Origin: Anaerolineae bacterium
GTDB lineage: Bacteria > Chloroflexota > Anaerolineae > 4572-78 > J111
Reading direction: 5' to 3'
Assembly (NCBI GenBank): GCA_020433785.1
Contig: JAGRCC010000208.1
Location: 1 to 15,966 of the forward strand
DNA: 15,966 nucleotides
The first letter of the stretch is position 1. Each line of letters begins with the position of its first letter. Positions 1 to 7,212 of the stretch are shown here, piece by piece. The translations under genes and the position numbers were made by a program. Under the pieces are notes generated by a model. It was not told where the DNA came from. It ran no database searches and was given only the letters and a program-made list of their open reading frames with translations.

Positions 1-714
1 CTGGAAATCTCGGAATTGATGGATCATCTCGAAGGCAACGAGTTGGGGCTGGTATTGTTCTCCGGGGCGGCGTTTGTCCAATTTCCGCTAACCTCAGATT
101 TTGCTACGGCTCGCACCTTTCTAGACGCGGCTTATCCGGGGATCATCTCCCGGCCAGGCACCGATATCGCCGAGGCGATTCAAGTTGCCATCAATGGCTT
201 CAACGAGGAACGCGCCACCCAGAAGGTCATCATTATGTTGACCGATGGTGAAAATCACCGCACTGATATATTAAGCGCGGCCCAAGCCGCCGCTGATCAA
301 GGTATTATCATTTATACGGTCGGCTTTGGTTCCGTCGACGGCGAACCGATTCCGCAGTATGACCACCTGGGCAATCTCATCGAATATAAAAAAGATAGCA
401 GCGGTCAAACCGTGTTGACCCGTTTAGATGAAACGACCTTACAGGAAATATCGGCCATTACCAACGGCGCCTATCTGCGGGCTGCCCCGAACGGGCGCGA
501 AGTCGATTTGCTAGCCGACGAAATCGGCCGGCTCCAAACGAGCGAATTGGAAAGCCGCTTCGAAACTCGCGGCATCGAGCGTTTTCAGTGGTTTTTAGGC
601 ATCGCCGTGGTGGCCTTAATTATCCATGAACTAATTCCGGATCGCGCGCGGCCTAAAGTGGCCCGTAAAGAGCCTGAAGCTATCGGCGACAGCCGGGTTA
701 AGCAGCCGACATAA
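1..714 (+). CDS. VWA-domain protein, BatA/BatB-like, 5' end outside window
   Basis: This is the C-terminal part (237 codons) of a von Willebrand factor A protein, read from base 1 with no stop, so the real start lies upstream. The Rossmann-like core shows LGLVLFSG, then the MIDAS threonine in RPGTD and the MIDAS aspartate in LTDGENH. The first MIDAS element (DxSxS) would be off-window. Near the C-terminus one membrane helix (WFLGIAVVALIIHELI) is followed by a short basic cytoplasmic tail. VWA domain followed by a single C-terminal helix is the layout of BatA and BatB. The gene heads a run of TPR protein, BatD and TPR/SH3 protein, which fits BatB best because BatC, BatD and BatE normally follow it. 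The 35-bp gap to the next gene suggests co-transcription. The family role (binding partners in an envelope complex linked to stress or aerotolerance) is from family knowledge and is poorly defined. Confidence 0.88.
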   Translation: MEISELMDHLEGNELGLVLFSGAAFVQFPLTSDFATARTFLDAAYPGIISRPGTDIAEAIQVAINGFNEERATQKVIIMLTDGENHRTDILSAAQAAADQGIIIYTVGFGSVDGEPIPQYDHLGNLIEYKKDSSGQTVLTRLDETTLQEISAITNGAYLRAAPNGREVDLLADEIGRLQTSELESRFETRGIERFQWFLGIAVVALIIHELIPDRARPKVARKEPEAIGDSRVKQPT

Positions 715-749
715 TGCGGAATTTTGTACATACTCAAAGGGCGTGACCC

Positions 750-1529
750 ATGAGATCACCTTATGTTTTAATCATTTTATTGGCCGGTGTAGTAACGCTA
801 ACCGCTTGCGGTTCCGCCGCCGCCCGCTATAATAACGAGGGCAATGAGGCATTTAAGGAAAATAATTATGTTGAAGCGTTGGAGGATTACACCGCCGCCA
901 AGCAGGAAGACCCTGATCTAGCCGAACCCTACTACAATTCCGGCAATTCTTACTACCGCCAGGGCCAGTACGAATCGGCCGAGATGCAGACCAAACAGTC
1001 GATCCGCTCGACTGAGCGACAAGAAAATCAGGCGTTAGCCCAAAACTCATATTATAACTTGGGCAATAGCTATTTTCAGACGCAGCAGTGGGCTGAGGCG
1101 ATCGATGCCTACAAAGAGGCGCTGCGCCTCAATCCTGACGATGCAGATGCCAAGTACAATCTTGAGCTGGCCTTGAAAAATCAAGAGCAAGAACAGCAGC
1201 AGCAACAGCAGCAAGGCGGTGGGGGCCAACCGCCGCCGCCCCAAGATGGTCAACAACCTAATCAAGGCGACCAGCAAGGCGATCAACCTAACCAGGGCCA
1301 AAACGGCGATCAGGAACAAGAGGGCGGCGGGGGCCAGCCGGAACAGGATGAGGATGGTCAATCTGGCTCCAACCAGGATCAACCTCAGAACAACGGTGGG
1401 CAGCGTGGTTTGACCCCCAGTGAGGCTGAACAGCTTCTGGACGCATTGGGCCAAGATAGCCAAACCTTGCAAGAGCGGCTGCAAGAAGGCTTTTTTGCTC
1501 CCGGGTTGCCGCCGGCCGAAGACTGGTAA
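750..1529 (+). CDS. TPR lipoprotein, BatC-like
   Basis: 259 residues. The N-terminus is a lipoprotein signal: a hydrophobic stretch ending in the lipobox LTAC, with Cys20 as the predicted lipidated residue followed by Gly-Ser. Residues about 26-145 hold three TPR units (RYNNEGNEAFKENNYVEALE, then YYNSGNSYYRQGQYESAE, then YYNLGNSYFQTQQWAEAI), a protein-binding scaffold. Residues about 146-215 are low-complexity Gln/Gly/Asp/Pro with a poly-Gln run coded by mixed CAA/CAG and two GGGGQP blocks. The last segment, GLTPSEAEQLLDALGQDSQ, resembles the short conserved C-terminal helix of BatC-type proteins. ATG 750 is preceded by AAAGGG eight bases upstream. Position between the VWA gene and batD supports the BatC role: an extracytoplasmic adaptor in the Bat complex. 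The lipid anchor is clear in sequence; the partner proteins are inferred. Confidence 0.85.
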   Translation: MRSPYVLIILLAGVVTLTACGSAAARYNNEGNEAFKENNYVEALEDYTAAKQEDPDLAEPYYNSGNSYYRQGQYESAEMQTKQSIRSTERQENQALAQNSYYNLGNSYFQTQQWAEAIDAYKEALRLNPDDADAKYNLELALKNQEQEQQQQQQQGGGGQPPPPQDGQQPNQGDQQGDQPNQGQNGDQEQEGGGGQPEQDEDGQSGSNQDQPQNNGGQRGLTPSEAEQLLDALGQDSQTLQERLQEGFFAPGLPPAEDW

Positions 1530-1536
1530 AATTTAA

Positions 1537-3339
1537 ATGATGAACCCCACAACTCATACCGTTAAGAAAAAATCGAACGTACTAACCGTCGCTTGGCTAC
1601 TAGTTGGGCTGCTTTTGGTCTTACCGGCTTCGCCGATCAATGCTCAGTCACCCATTACGGCCAGGGTCGATCGCAACGCTTTGACCGTCGACGAGCAAGT
1701 CATCCTGACCGTGACCGTGACCGGTGATTTTCTGAAAATTCCGCAGCCGGACCTGGCCAACTTGGGCGAATTTATTTTGGTTAGCAGCAGCACCTCCACG
1801 CAAGTTAGTATTGTTAACGGCCAGATGACTTCACAAGAAGTTCATTTATATCGTCTGCAACCGTCACGCGAAGGTACGCTGGAAATTGGCCCGATTGGGA
1901 TCAACATCGATGGCCAACTGTACCAGACCGAGCCTATTCAAATTGAGGTTTTTGCCGGCGGTACACCTCTCCTGCCGCCGAACCAACCCAATCCTGATAC
2001 TGATGTGCCTACCCTGTTGCCGGGTGAAGAATTTTTCGTAAAGGCTAAAGTCGATAACGCTAATCCGTTTCTGGGCCAACAGATCATTTATACCTTCCAA
2101 ATTTACCAAGCTTCCGGCTTTGCCTTCGGCCAGCCGGATTATACGCCCCCATCGTTCACCGATTTCTGGAGCCATGAGATTATCGCTCCGCTCCACCATC
2201 CGGAAGAAGTTAACGGCGTTACCTACATGGTGACGGAAATTATGACCGCGCTTTTTCCGGCCAATCTGGGCTCAATCTCTATCGAGCCAGCTAGCTTGGT
2301 TATTCCCGGTAGCTTGCTGAGCCCTGATATTCGTCTGGAAACTGAGCCGGTCACAGTCGAGGTCAAATCGCTGCCGGAACAAGGTAAACCGGAAGATTTT
2401 AGCGGCGCGGTGGGGCAATATACCATCAACGCCAACCTCAGCGACGCTGAAGTGGTTGTTAATCATCCTTTAACGCTGCTGGTAACCATTGAAGGAACAG
2501 GTAATATTCAAACACTGGCTGAACCAACCTTGCCCGAAATGGATAAGTGGCGCATATTTGAAAGCAAATCCTTTACCGATATCGACGCCAGCAACGGGCG
2601 GATGACCGGTACGCGTACCTTTGAGCGGTTGGTTGTGCCAGGTCAGGCCGGCGAGTTGATTTTCGAACCGATCCGATTTAGCTACTATGATCCGGCCGCA
2701 CAAGTCTATAATACCATCAGCACCGAGCCTATCCCGGTGACTGTTTTGCCCGACGACTCTCAGCCAGCCTTGCCCACCGTGGTCGATTTTAACGAAGAGG
2801 GGCCAACGGTCGATTTGATTGCTTCCGATATCCGGCACATTAAGCCGGTGCCGGCCGCGTTGAATGTGGGTACGGCTCTATCCGTGGCCGGCCAAGTGGT
2901 CTATTGGATGGCCTGGATCGTGCCGCTCTTTCTGGTAGCCGGGGTCCAAATTTGGCAGCATCGTCAGCAGCGCTTGCAACAAGACCCAGCCTTTGCCCGT
3001 GATCAACGGGCTAAACGCCAGGCGCTTAACATCTTAAATGAGGCCAAAATTGCCGGCTCGAAAGAACAAGCCGCCGCAGCTGGCCGAGCATTGTTAGGTT
3101 ATCTGTCTGATAAGCTAAACAAACCGACCACCGGCCTCACCACCGGTGGGCTAATTCAACTCTTGCGCGAGTCGCGCTTGCAGACTCGGCAAATTGAACG
3201 GATTGAAGCTCTGCTTCACCAAATTGATATTGGTCGCTTTGCGCCCATTTCAGCCGGCGACGCCGAGTCGATTATTTTAGAAACTCAACACCTCATCGAC
3301 GACCTGGAGAAGTCATTCAGCCGGCGGCGGAAACGGTGA
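1537..3339 (+). CDS. batD: BatD family protein
   Basis: 600 residues, the usual BatD size range. The first 36 residues form a signal peptide: basic KKK, then WLLVGLLLVLP, then probable cleavage after INA. Residues about 37-440 are an extracytoplasmic region of beta-rich, Ig-like repeats (ITARVDRNALTVDEQVILTVTVTG opens the first; NANLSDAEVVVNHPLTLLVTIEG opens a later one), the pattern of the BatD/oxygen-tolerance family. One membrane helix follows at about 449-470 (VYWMAWIVPLFLVAGVQIW). A helical, highly charged cytoplasmic tail of about 130 residues ends in RRRKR. The gene starts 7 bp after the previous stop and its stop overlaps the next start by 4 bp, so it is clearly in the same operon. 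ATG 1537 and ATG 1540 are adjacent and no good Shine-Dalgarno decides between them. The molecular function of BatD is not established; a structural role in the Bat envelope complex is inferred. Confidence 0.88.
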   Translation: MMNPTTHTVKKKSNVLTVAWLLVGLLLVLPASPINAQSPITARVDRNALTVDEQVILTVTVTGDFLKIPQPDLANLGEFILVSSSTSTQVSIVNGQMTSQEVHLYRLQPSREGTLEIGPIGINIDGQLYQTEPIQIEVFAGGTPLLPPNQPNPDTDVPTLLPGEEFFVKAKVDNANPFLGQQIIYTFQIYQASGFAFGQPDYTPPSFTDFWSHEIIAPLHHPEEVNGVTYMVTEIMTALFPANLGSISIEPASLVIPGSLLSPDIRLETEPVTVEVKSLPEQGKPEDFSGAVGQYTINANLSDAEVVVNHPLTLLVTIEGTGNIQTLAEPTLPEMDKWRIFESKSFTDIDASNGRMTGTRTFERLVVPGQAGELIFEPIRFSYYDPAAQVYNTISTEPIPVTVLPDDSQPALPTVVDFNEEGPTVDLIASDIRHIKPVPAALNVGTALSVAGQVVYWMAWIVPLFLVAGVQIWQHRQQRLQQDPAFARDQRAKRQALNILNEAKIAGSKEQAAAAGRALLGYLSDKLNKPTTGLTTGGLIQLLRESRLQTRQIERIEALLHQIDIGRFAPISAGDAESIILETQHLIDDLEKSFSRRRKR

Positions 3340-4151
3340 TAGCGATGGTTCAGCAACTATTCTCAAAACGTTTGTGGTTAATTGGGGCGGCTTTAATTAT
3401 CGGCTTGCTGGTAATGGTTTCAGCCGTATCGGCCCAGGCGGTTAGTCCGACCGAGGCCATGACGGCCGGTAATCAAAGCTATGAGGCCGGAGATTATACT
3501 CAAGCAGTTGAAATTTATGAGACAATGGTTGATGCCGGGATTGAAGATAGTGCTCTATACTACAATTTGGGCAATGCCTATTTCAAGCTGGGGCATCTGG
3601 GACAAGCCATCCTCAACTACCGGCGGGCTTATCGCCTCGATCCCCGTGATGTTGATAATAACGTCAATTTGGCGCTGGCGCGCAGTCAAGCCCTTGACAA
3701 GTTGGAAGAGGCTAATGATGGCGCGATGACTAATTTCGTAAAAGTTGCCGAAGATTGGCTAACCGTTGATGAGGCTTCGATATTGGCCTTGGTTTTGTGG
3801 CTGCTGTTATGCGGGTTGGCCATTGTGGCCATTCTGTTGCCGCGATTTAGGCCGATCAGCCTGTGGACGATGGCGATAGTTGGCCTATTTTTGATCATAG
3901 GCGTAATCTCCATTGCCAACCGACTTTATAACAACTATGCCTATCCCCCTGCCGTAATTGTGGCCGAGCAGGTTAGCGTGATGAGCGGCCCCGGCAGCGC
4001 CGATCAGTACGTGGTCGAATTTGATCTTCACGCCGGCGCCGAGGTGACCCAATTGGAAAGCCACGATGATTATCGGCGGGTATCTCTGCCCGGTCACGAT
4101 TTTCAAGGTTGGGTTTCCGCCGATTCCCTGGAGTTGGTCAACCCTAATTAA
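3336..4151 (+). CDS. TPR and SH3-like domain membrane protein, BatE-like
   Basis: 271 residues. A signal peptide or anchor (LWLIGAALIIGLLVMVSAVSAQA) is followed by two to three TPR units at about 35-115 (GNQSYEAGDYTQAVEIYE; LYYNLGNAYFKLGHLGQAI; YRLDPRDVDNNVNLALA). Two membrane helices (SILALVLWLLLCGLAIVAILL and LWTMAIVGLFLIIGVISIA) come next, then a bacterial SH3-like domain of about 65 residues (VSVMSGPGSADQYVVEFDLHAGAEV, ending GWVSADSLELV). TPR, two helices, SH3 is the BatE architecture. The GTG at 3336 overlaps the batD stop (GTGA), which indicates translational coupling; an in-frame ATG at 3345 is the alternative start. It is the last gene of the operon: a strong terminator begins 18 bp after the stop. 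Role: probable envelope-side partner of BatD. The family assignment is firm; the biochemical function is unknown. Confidence 0.86.
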   Translation: MIAMVQQLFSKRLWLIGAALIIGLLVMVSAVSAQAVSPTEAMTAGNQSYEAGDYTQAVEIYETMVDAGIEDSALYYNLGNAYFKLGHLGQAILNYRRAYRLDPRDVDNNVNLALARSQALDKLEEANDGAMTNFVKVAEDWLTVDEASILALVLWLLLCGLAIVAILLPRFRPISLWTMAIVGLFLIIGVISIANRLYNNYAYPPAVIVAEQVSVMSGPGSADQYVVEFDLHAGAEVTQLESHDDYRRVSLPGHDFQGWVSADSLELVNPN

Positions 4152-4165
4152 GGTGACCGTCACCT
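4151..4165. repeat. 15-bp palindrome after the Bat operon stop
   Basis: AGGTGAC-C-GTCACCT is a perfect 7+1+7 inverted repeat beginning on the last base of the stop codon of the BatE-like gene. It lies just before the terminator hairpin. It could be a small protein-binding site or simply part of the 3' end structure; nothing in the sequence chooses between these. Confidence 0.45.
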
Positions 4166-4169
4166 GAAT

Positions 4170-4212
4170 AAAAAAGAGCCAGCTATCGCATGGCGACGGC
4201 TGGCTCTTTTTT
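4170..4212. terminator. Bidirectional Rho-independent terminator, Bat operon and aspS
   Basis: AAAAAAGAGCCAGC (from 4170) pairs perfectly over 14 bp with GCTGGCTCTTTTTT (ending 4212). Inside the 15-base loop region TCGC and GCGA can pair further. The A-run on one side and the T-run on the other give a U-tract on either strand, so it can end both the plus-strand Bat operon (stop 4151) and the convergent minus-strand aspS (stop 4220). Confidence 0.92.
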
Positions 4213-4219
4213 ATTTCCT

Positions 4220-5992
4220 TTAACGCAATTTGATATGCAGTTCCTTGAGCTGCTCTTCGGTAACCCCGGTCGGTGCGCCGGCCATGAGGTCCATCGCGGC
4301 CTGACTCTTGGGAAACGCAATGACCTCGCGGATGTTGGGCTCCCCGGCCAGCAGCATCACCAGCCGGTCGATACCGGAGGCGATCCCGCCGTGCGGCGGT
4401 GTCCCGAACTCAAACGCTTCCAACATATGGCCGAACTGGTTTTTAGCCTGCTCCATTTCCAACCCGATTAAACCGAAAACTTTTTCTTGCAACTCGCGTT
4501 GGTGGATCCTGACGCTGCCCCCGGCCACTTCGTTGCCGTTGAGTACTAGGTCGTGCTGCTTGCCCCGCGCCTGGCCCGGATCGGTATCGAGCAGTGGGAT
4601 ATCTTTATCGACCGGCGCGGTGAATAGGTGGTGACTGGGGTCCCACCGTTGTTCGTCTTCGTTCCACATCAGGAAGGGAAAATCGATGACCCAGCAGAAG
4701 GCCAGCAGGTTATCGTCTCTTAACCCCAGCCGGTCGCCCAATTCCAGACGCAACCGTCCCAGCGACTCGTTGGTGACGGCCGGCTTGTCGGCTACAAACA
4801 GCAGCAAATCGCCCGGCTCTCCGGCTAGTTGGCTAATTATGGCCGCTACGTCGGCCTCGGCCAAAAATTTGGTAAACGACGAGCGTCCGGCCACCGGTCC
4901 GTTTTCACCGGCTTCGACCACCAACCAGGCCAGCCCTTTCGCTCCAAAATTTTTGACGTAGTCAGTCAGATCATCAATCTGCTTGCGGCTGTAACTGCCC
5001 AACCCCTTGGCATTGATGCCTTTGACCAGTCCACCCCGGCTAACTGTTTCGCTGAAGACTTTGAAGTCGCTGTTGGCGACGAGCGAGCTAATATCGCTCA
5101 ACTCCAGCCCGAAGCGGATGTCGGGATTGTCGCGCCCGTAGCGATCCATCACATCCTGGTAACTCAAGCGCGGAAAGGGCCTGGTCATTATTTGGGCGTC
5201 GCTGAGCGTTTCCACCAGACCGATCATCAACCGTTCTATAATATCCAGAATATCAGCCTGATCGACAAAGCTCATCTCCACGTCTAGCTGGGTAAATTCT
5301 GGCTGGCGGTCGCCGCGCTGGTCCTCATCGCGGAAACAGCGGGCAATCTGGAAGTAGCGGTCGTAACCGGCCACCATCAACAGCTGCTTGAGCTGCTGCG
5401 GACTTTGAGGCAGCGCATAAAATTGGCCGGGGTGCACTCGGCTAGGCACCAAATAATCTCTGGCCCCTTCCGGTGTGGTTTTGAACAGAATAGGCGTTTC
5501 GACTTCGACAAAATCTTCGTCGGACAAAAAGTTGCGAATGTAGCGAACAACCTTGTGACGCAAAACAATATTGCGCTGCATTCGTTCTCGACGCAGGTCC
5601 AGATAACGGTAACGCAACCGGAGCATCTCATCGACCGGCACCTCTTTATTGATGTCGAAAGGCGGCGTTTTGGCTTTGTTGAGAATGGTGAGTTCCTGGC
5701 CCTCAACTTCAATTTCGCCGGTTTCCAGGTTAGGGTTCGCCTGTCCTTCCGGTCGAACTCGGACCACGCCTTTGACTTGAATGACATATTCATTGCGCAG
5801 TGTCTGGGCAAGTTTATGGACTTCAGGATCGGTATCGGGGTCAAAAACAATTTGGGTTAGGCCCCAGCGGTCCCGTAGGTCGATGAAGACCAATCCGCCG
5901 TGGTCGCGGCGGCGATGGACCCAGCCGGACAGCGTTACCGCTTCGCCGACATGTTCAAGATGTAGGGCATTACAGGTGTGTGTTCTAAACAT
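4220..5992 (-). CDS. aspS: Aspartyl-tRNA synthetase, probably non-discriminating
   Basis: 590 residues, full length for bacterial-type AspRS, a cytoplasmic class II synthetase that charges tRNA with aspartate via an aspartyl-adenylate. The N-terminal OB-fold anticodon domain opens with [20 protein letters not shown]. Motif 2 is near residues 220-242 ([20 protein letters not shown]). A bacterial GAD insertion domain occupies about 290-410. Motif 3 is near residue 543 ([15 protein letters not shown]). His31 and Gly83 in the anticodon domain match the residues reported in non-discriminating AspRS enzymes, where E. coli has Leu instead of the His; such enzymes also form Asp-tRNA(Asn), which GatCAB amidates. 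The ATG at 5992 is preceded by AGGAAA. It has its own promoter and leader hairpin upstream, and shares the terminator at 4170-4212 with the Bat operon. Identity is certain; the tRNA specificity is inferred from residues. Confidence 0.98.
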   Translation of the reverse strand: MFRTHTCNALHLEHVGEAVTLSGWVHRRRDHGGLVFIDLRDRWGLTQIVFDPDTDPEVHKLAQTLRNEYVIQVKGVVRVRPEGQANPNLETGEIEVEGQELTILNKAKTPPFDINKEVPVDEMLRLRYRYLDLRRERMQRNIVLRHKVVRYIRNFLSDEDFVEVETPILFKTTPEGARDYLVPSRVHPGQFYALPQSPQQLKQLLMVAGYDRYFQIARCFRDEDQRGDRQPEFTQLDVEMSFVDQADILDIIERLMIGLVETLSDAQIMTRPFPRLSYQDVMDRYGRDNPDIRFGLELSDISSLVANSDFKVFSETVSRGGLVKGINAKGLGSYSRKQIDDLTDYVKNFGAKGLAWLVVEAGENGPVAGRSSFTKFLAEADVAAIISQLAGEPGDLLLFVADKPAVTNESLGRLRLELGDRLGLRDDNLLAFCWVIDFPFLMWNEDEQRWDPSHHLFTAPVDKDIPLLDTDPGQARGKQHDLVLNGNEVAGGSVRIHQRELQEKVFGLIGLEMEQAKNQFGHMLEAFEFGTPPHGGIASGIDRLVMLLAGEPNIREVIAFPKSQAAMDLMAGAPTGVTEEQLKELHIKLR

Positions 5993-6004
5993 ACTGCTTT
6001 CCTC

Positions 6005-6026
6005 ATTATGACAAAATTATGACAAA
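6005..6026. repeat. Tandem 11-bp repeat in the aspS leader
   Basis: ATTATGACAAA occurs twice back to back (6005-6015 and 6016-6026), just upstream of the aspS Shine-Dalgarno on the minus strand. The period is one helical turn. On the minus strand each copy reads TTTGTCATAAT. It could be a binding site in DNA or RNA, or a chance duplication. Confidence 0.5.
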
Positions 6027-6059
6027 AAATTTGGGGAGATTGCACCGCAATCACCCCAA
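6024..6059 (-). promoter_or_regulatory. Terminator-like hairpin in aspS leader (possible attenuator)
   Basis: TTGGGG-A-GATTGC (6031-6043) pairs with GCAATC-A-CCCCAA (6047-6059): 12 base pairs with one mismatch and a 3-base loop. Read on the minus strand, the hairpin is followed by A and six Ts, the form of an intrinsic terminator. It sits between the predicted aspS promoter and the aspS start codon, about 30 nt before the start. No gene on the minus strand ends just upstream, so a plain gene terminator is unlikely and an attenuator is a reasonable inference. I could not find T-box sequence elements beside it. Confidence 0.6.
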
Positions 6060-6081
6060 TGTGTTTTAACAGGCTGGCGAA

Positions 6082-6109
6082 ATTCTAACACAAAAGTAAG
6101 AAATGTAAA
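6082..6109 (-). promoter_or_regulatory. Predicted sigma-70 promoter of aspS
   Basis: On the minus strand TTTACA (6109-6104, 5 of 6 to consensus) is followed after 16 bp by TAGAAT (6087-6082, 5 of 6). Transcription would begin near 6075, giving a leader of about 80 nt that contains the terminator-like hairpin. Confidence 0.55.
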
Positions 6110-6128
6110 AGAACCGTTTGAGGCAAAC

Positions 6129-6157
6129 TTTACAATCTGTCGGAATTGGCCTAAGAT
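6129..6157 (+). promoter_or_regulatory. Predicted promoter of the DinB-methyltransferase gene
   Basis: TTTACA (6129-6134, 5 of 6) is followed after exactly 17 bp by TAAGAT (6152-6157, 4 of 6). Transcription would begin near 6164, giving a short leader of about 35 nt before the ATG at 6199. The -10 lies inside a perfect palindrome. Confidence 0.5.
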
Positions 6158-6163
6158 TAGGCC
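6148..6163. promoter_or_regulatory. Palindromic operator-like site over the -10 box
   Basis: GGCCTAA-GA-TTAGGCC is a perfect 7+2+7 inverted repeat. Outer AATT sequences at 6144-6147 and 6166-6169 extend the symmetry with a two-base offset. It covers the predicted -10 box of the divergent methyltransferase promoter. A dimeric repressor bound here would block that promoter; the aspS promoter is about 40 bp away. The regulator is unknown. Confidence 0.5.
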
Positions 6164-6198
6164 GCAATTTAACATTGAGATGGCAGGATATTTGACCC

Positions 6199-7212
6199 AT
6201 GTACCGGAAACTACAACACAACTTTGATATTATCCAGTTCTTAATCAAAGATATCTCAACCGAGCAGTTAAACTGGCGCAAGACTGACGGGGCCCGCTCG
6301 CTGGGTGAGATCATTGTCCACCTGACCCACCTGGAACGGCTTCACTATCATCGCCTACAGCAAATTGGCCATAAACTGCCGGCGCTTGAACCGTTGGCTA
6401 CTGCTTTTGGGAACCATCCTGCCCCAATGCTAGACTGCCAGCCCACATTTGAAGCCTACGCCCGCTGCCGCTGCCGGATCTTGACTTTGCTTGAAACCCT
6501 GGCTAACCCCCCGCTTCTAACTCAATCCCCTCTGCTCGAACCGGTTAACCTGGCCGAGATGGTGGCGAAAATTGATGCTCACGATCAAACCTACATTCGC
6601 CAGATCGAAGCCATTATTCAGGCGATGCCGCTTAATCCGCTGCTGTCTCGAGCCATTTCCGAAATTGACCAGTATCACCGCCGCTACCAATCGCACCTGA
6701 GTCAGGCCCGTTCGCTGCTCGATATCGGGGTCGGTACCGGCCTGGCCTTGCGCCATGTGATGCGACACAATCCGCAGTTGTCCTTTACCGGTGTCGATAT
6801 TCGCGATCTACGCCTGCCTGATATTAGGGTGCCACTACAACTCTACGATGGCGAGACACTGCCTTTTGCCGACAACCGGTTTGATGTATCGCTGTTGTTT
6901 TATGTGCTCCATCACTGCCAGAAGCCGGTTCGCGTTTTAGAGGAAGCCGTGCGGGTCACCCGCCAAAAATTGATTCTCATCGAAGAGTTCGACCGGCCCG
7001 GCGCCGATCAAGCCAGTCTTGACCTGACGGAGCGATACGGTCATTGGGCGATCGGTTTGCCGGTAGACCTGCCCTATCAATTGTTTGACCAGTTTGATTT
7101 TGAACTAATGCTGGATAACCATCGATTAATCTGCCTCGACCGGCAGATATTACCCTCTAAAACGAGCCGGCCGGTGCAGAAATTTTTGTACGTGACCGCA
7201 ATCGCCAAATAA
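6199..7212 (+). CDS. DinB-like domain fused to a class I SAM methyltransferase
   Basis: 337 residues in two parts. Residues 1 to about 145 look like a DinB/YfiT four-helix bundle: SLGEIIVHLTHLERLHYHR carries the typical first metal ligand His41, and AHDQTYIRQIEAI (from 127) matches the HxxxH helix, but the second His is Tyr132, so the metal site may be altered. Residues about 165-337 are a Methyltransf_11-type domain: LLDIGVGTG (motif I, Asp175), acidic Asp200 in FTGVDIR, LPFADNRFDVSLLFYVLHHC (221-240), then VLEEAVRVT. The substrate is unknown. ATG 6199 has a weak AGGA upstream (6185-6188). The gene is divergent from aspS and overlaps the YfhO-like gene tail-to-tail by 56 bp. DinB-like domains often occur in thiol-related enzymes (for example the EgtB N-terminus), but no ergothioneine genes are visible, so no pathway is proposed. 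Confidence 0.85.
   Translation: MYRKLQHNFDIIQFLIKDISTEQLNWRKTDGARSLGEIIVHLTHLERLHYHRLQQIGHKLPALEPLATAFGNHPAPMLDCQPTFEAYARCRCRILTLLETLANPPLLTQSPLLEPVNLAEMVAKIDAHDQTYIRQIEAIIQAMPLNPLLSRAISEIDQYHRRYQSHLSQARSLLDIGVGTGLALRHVMRHNPQLSFTGVDIRDLRLPDIRVPLQLYDGETLPFADNRFDVSLLFYVLHHCQKPVRVLEEAVRVTRQKLILIEEFDRPGADQASLDLTERYGHWAIGLPVDLPYQLFDQFDFELMLDNHRLICLDRQILPSKTSRPVQKFLYVTAIAK

Noticed and set aside
1047..1484. A 145-residue Leu-rich minus-strand frame
   Set aside because: It is antisense to the CAG/CAA-rich tail of the TPR lipoprotein. The leucine run is a by-product of those codons, not a membrane protein.
5405..5860. A 151-residue plus-strand frame inside aspS
   Set aside because: It lies wholly antisense to conserved AspRS sequence and has no domain features.
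5993..6110. A T-box riboswitch before aspS
   Set aside because: The leader is too short and I find no T-box antiterminator consensus; only the terminator-like hairpin is present.
6199..7212. An ergothioneine-type gene (EgtB or EgtD)
   Set aside because: EgtB pairs DinB with an FGE-sulfatase domain, and EgtD is a separate methyltransferase without DinB. Neither architecture matches.
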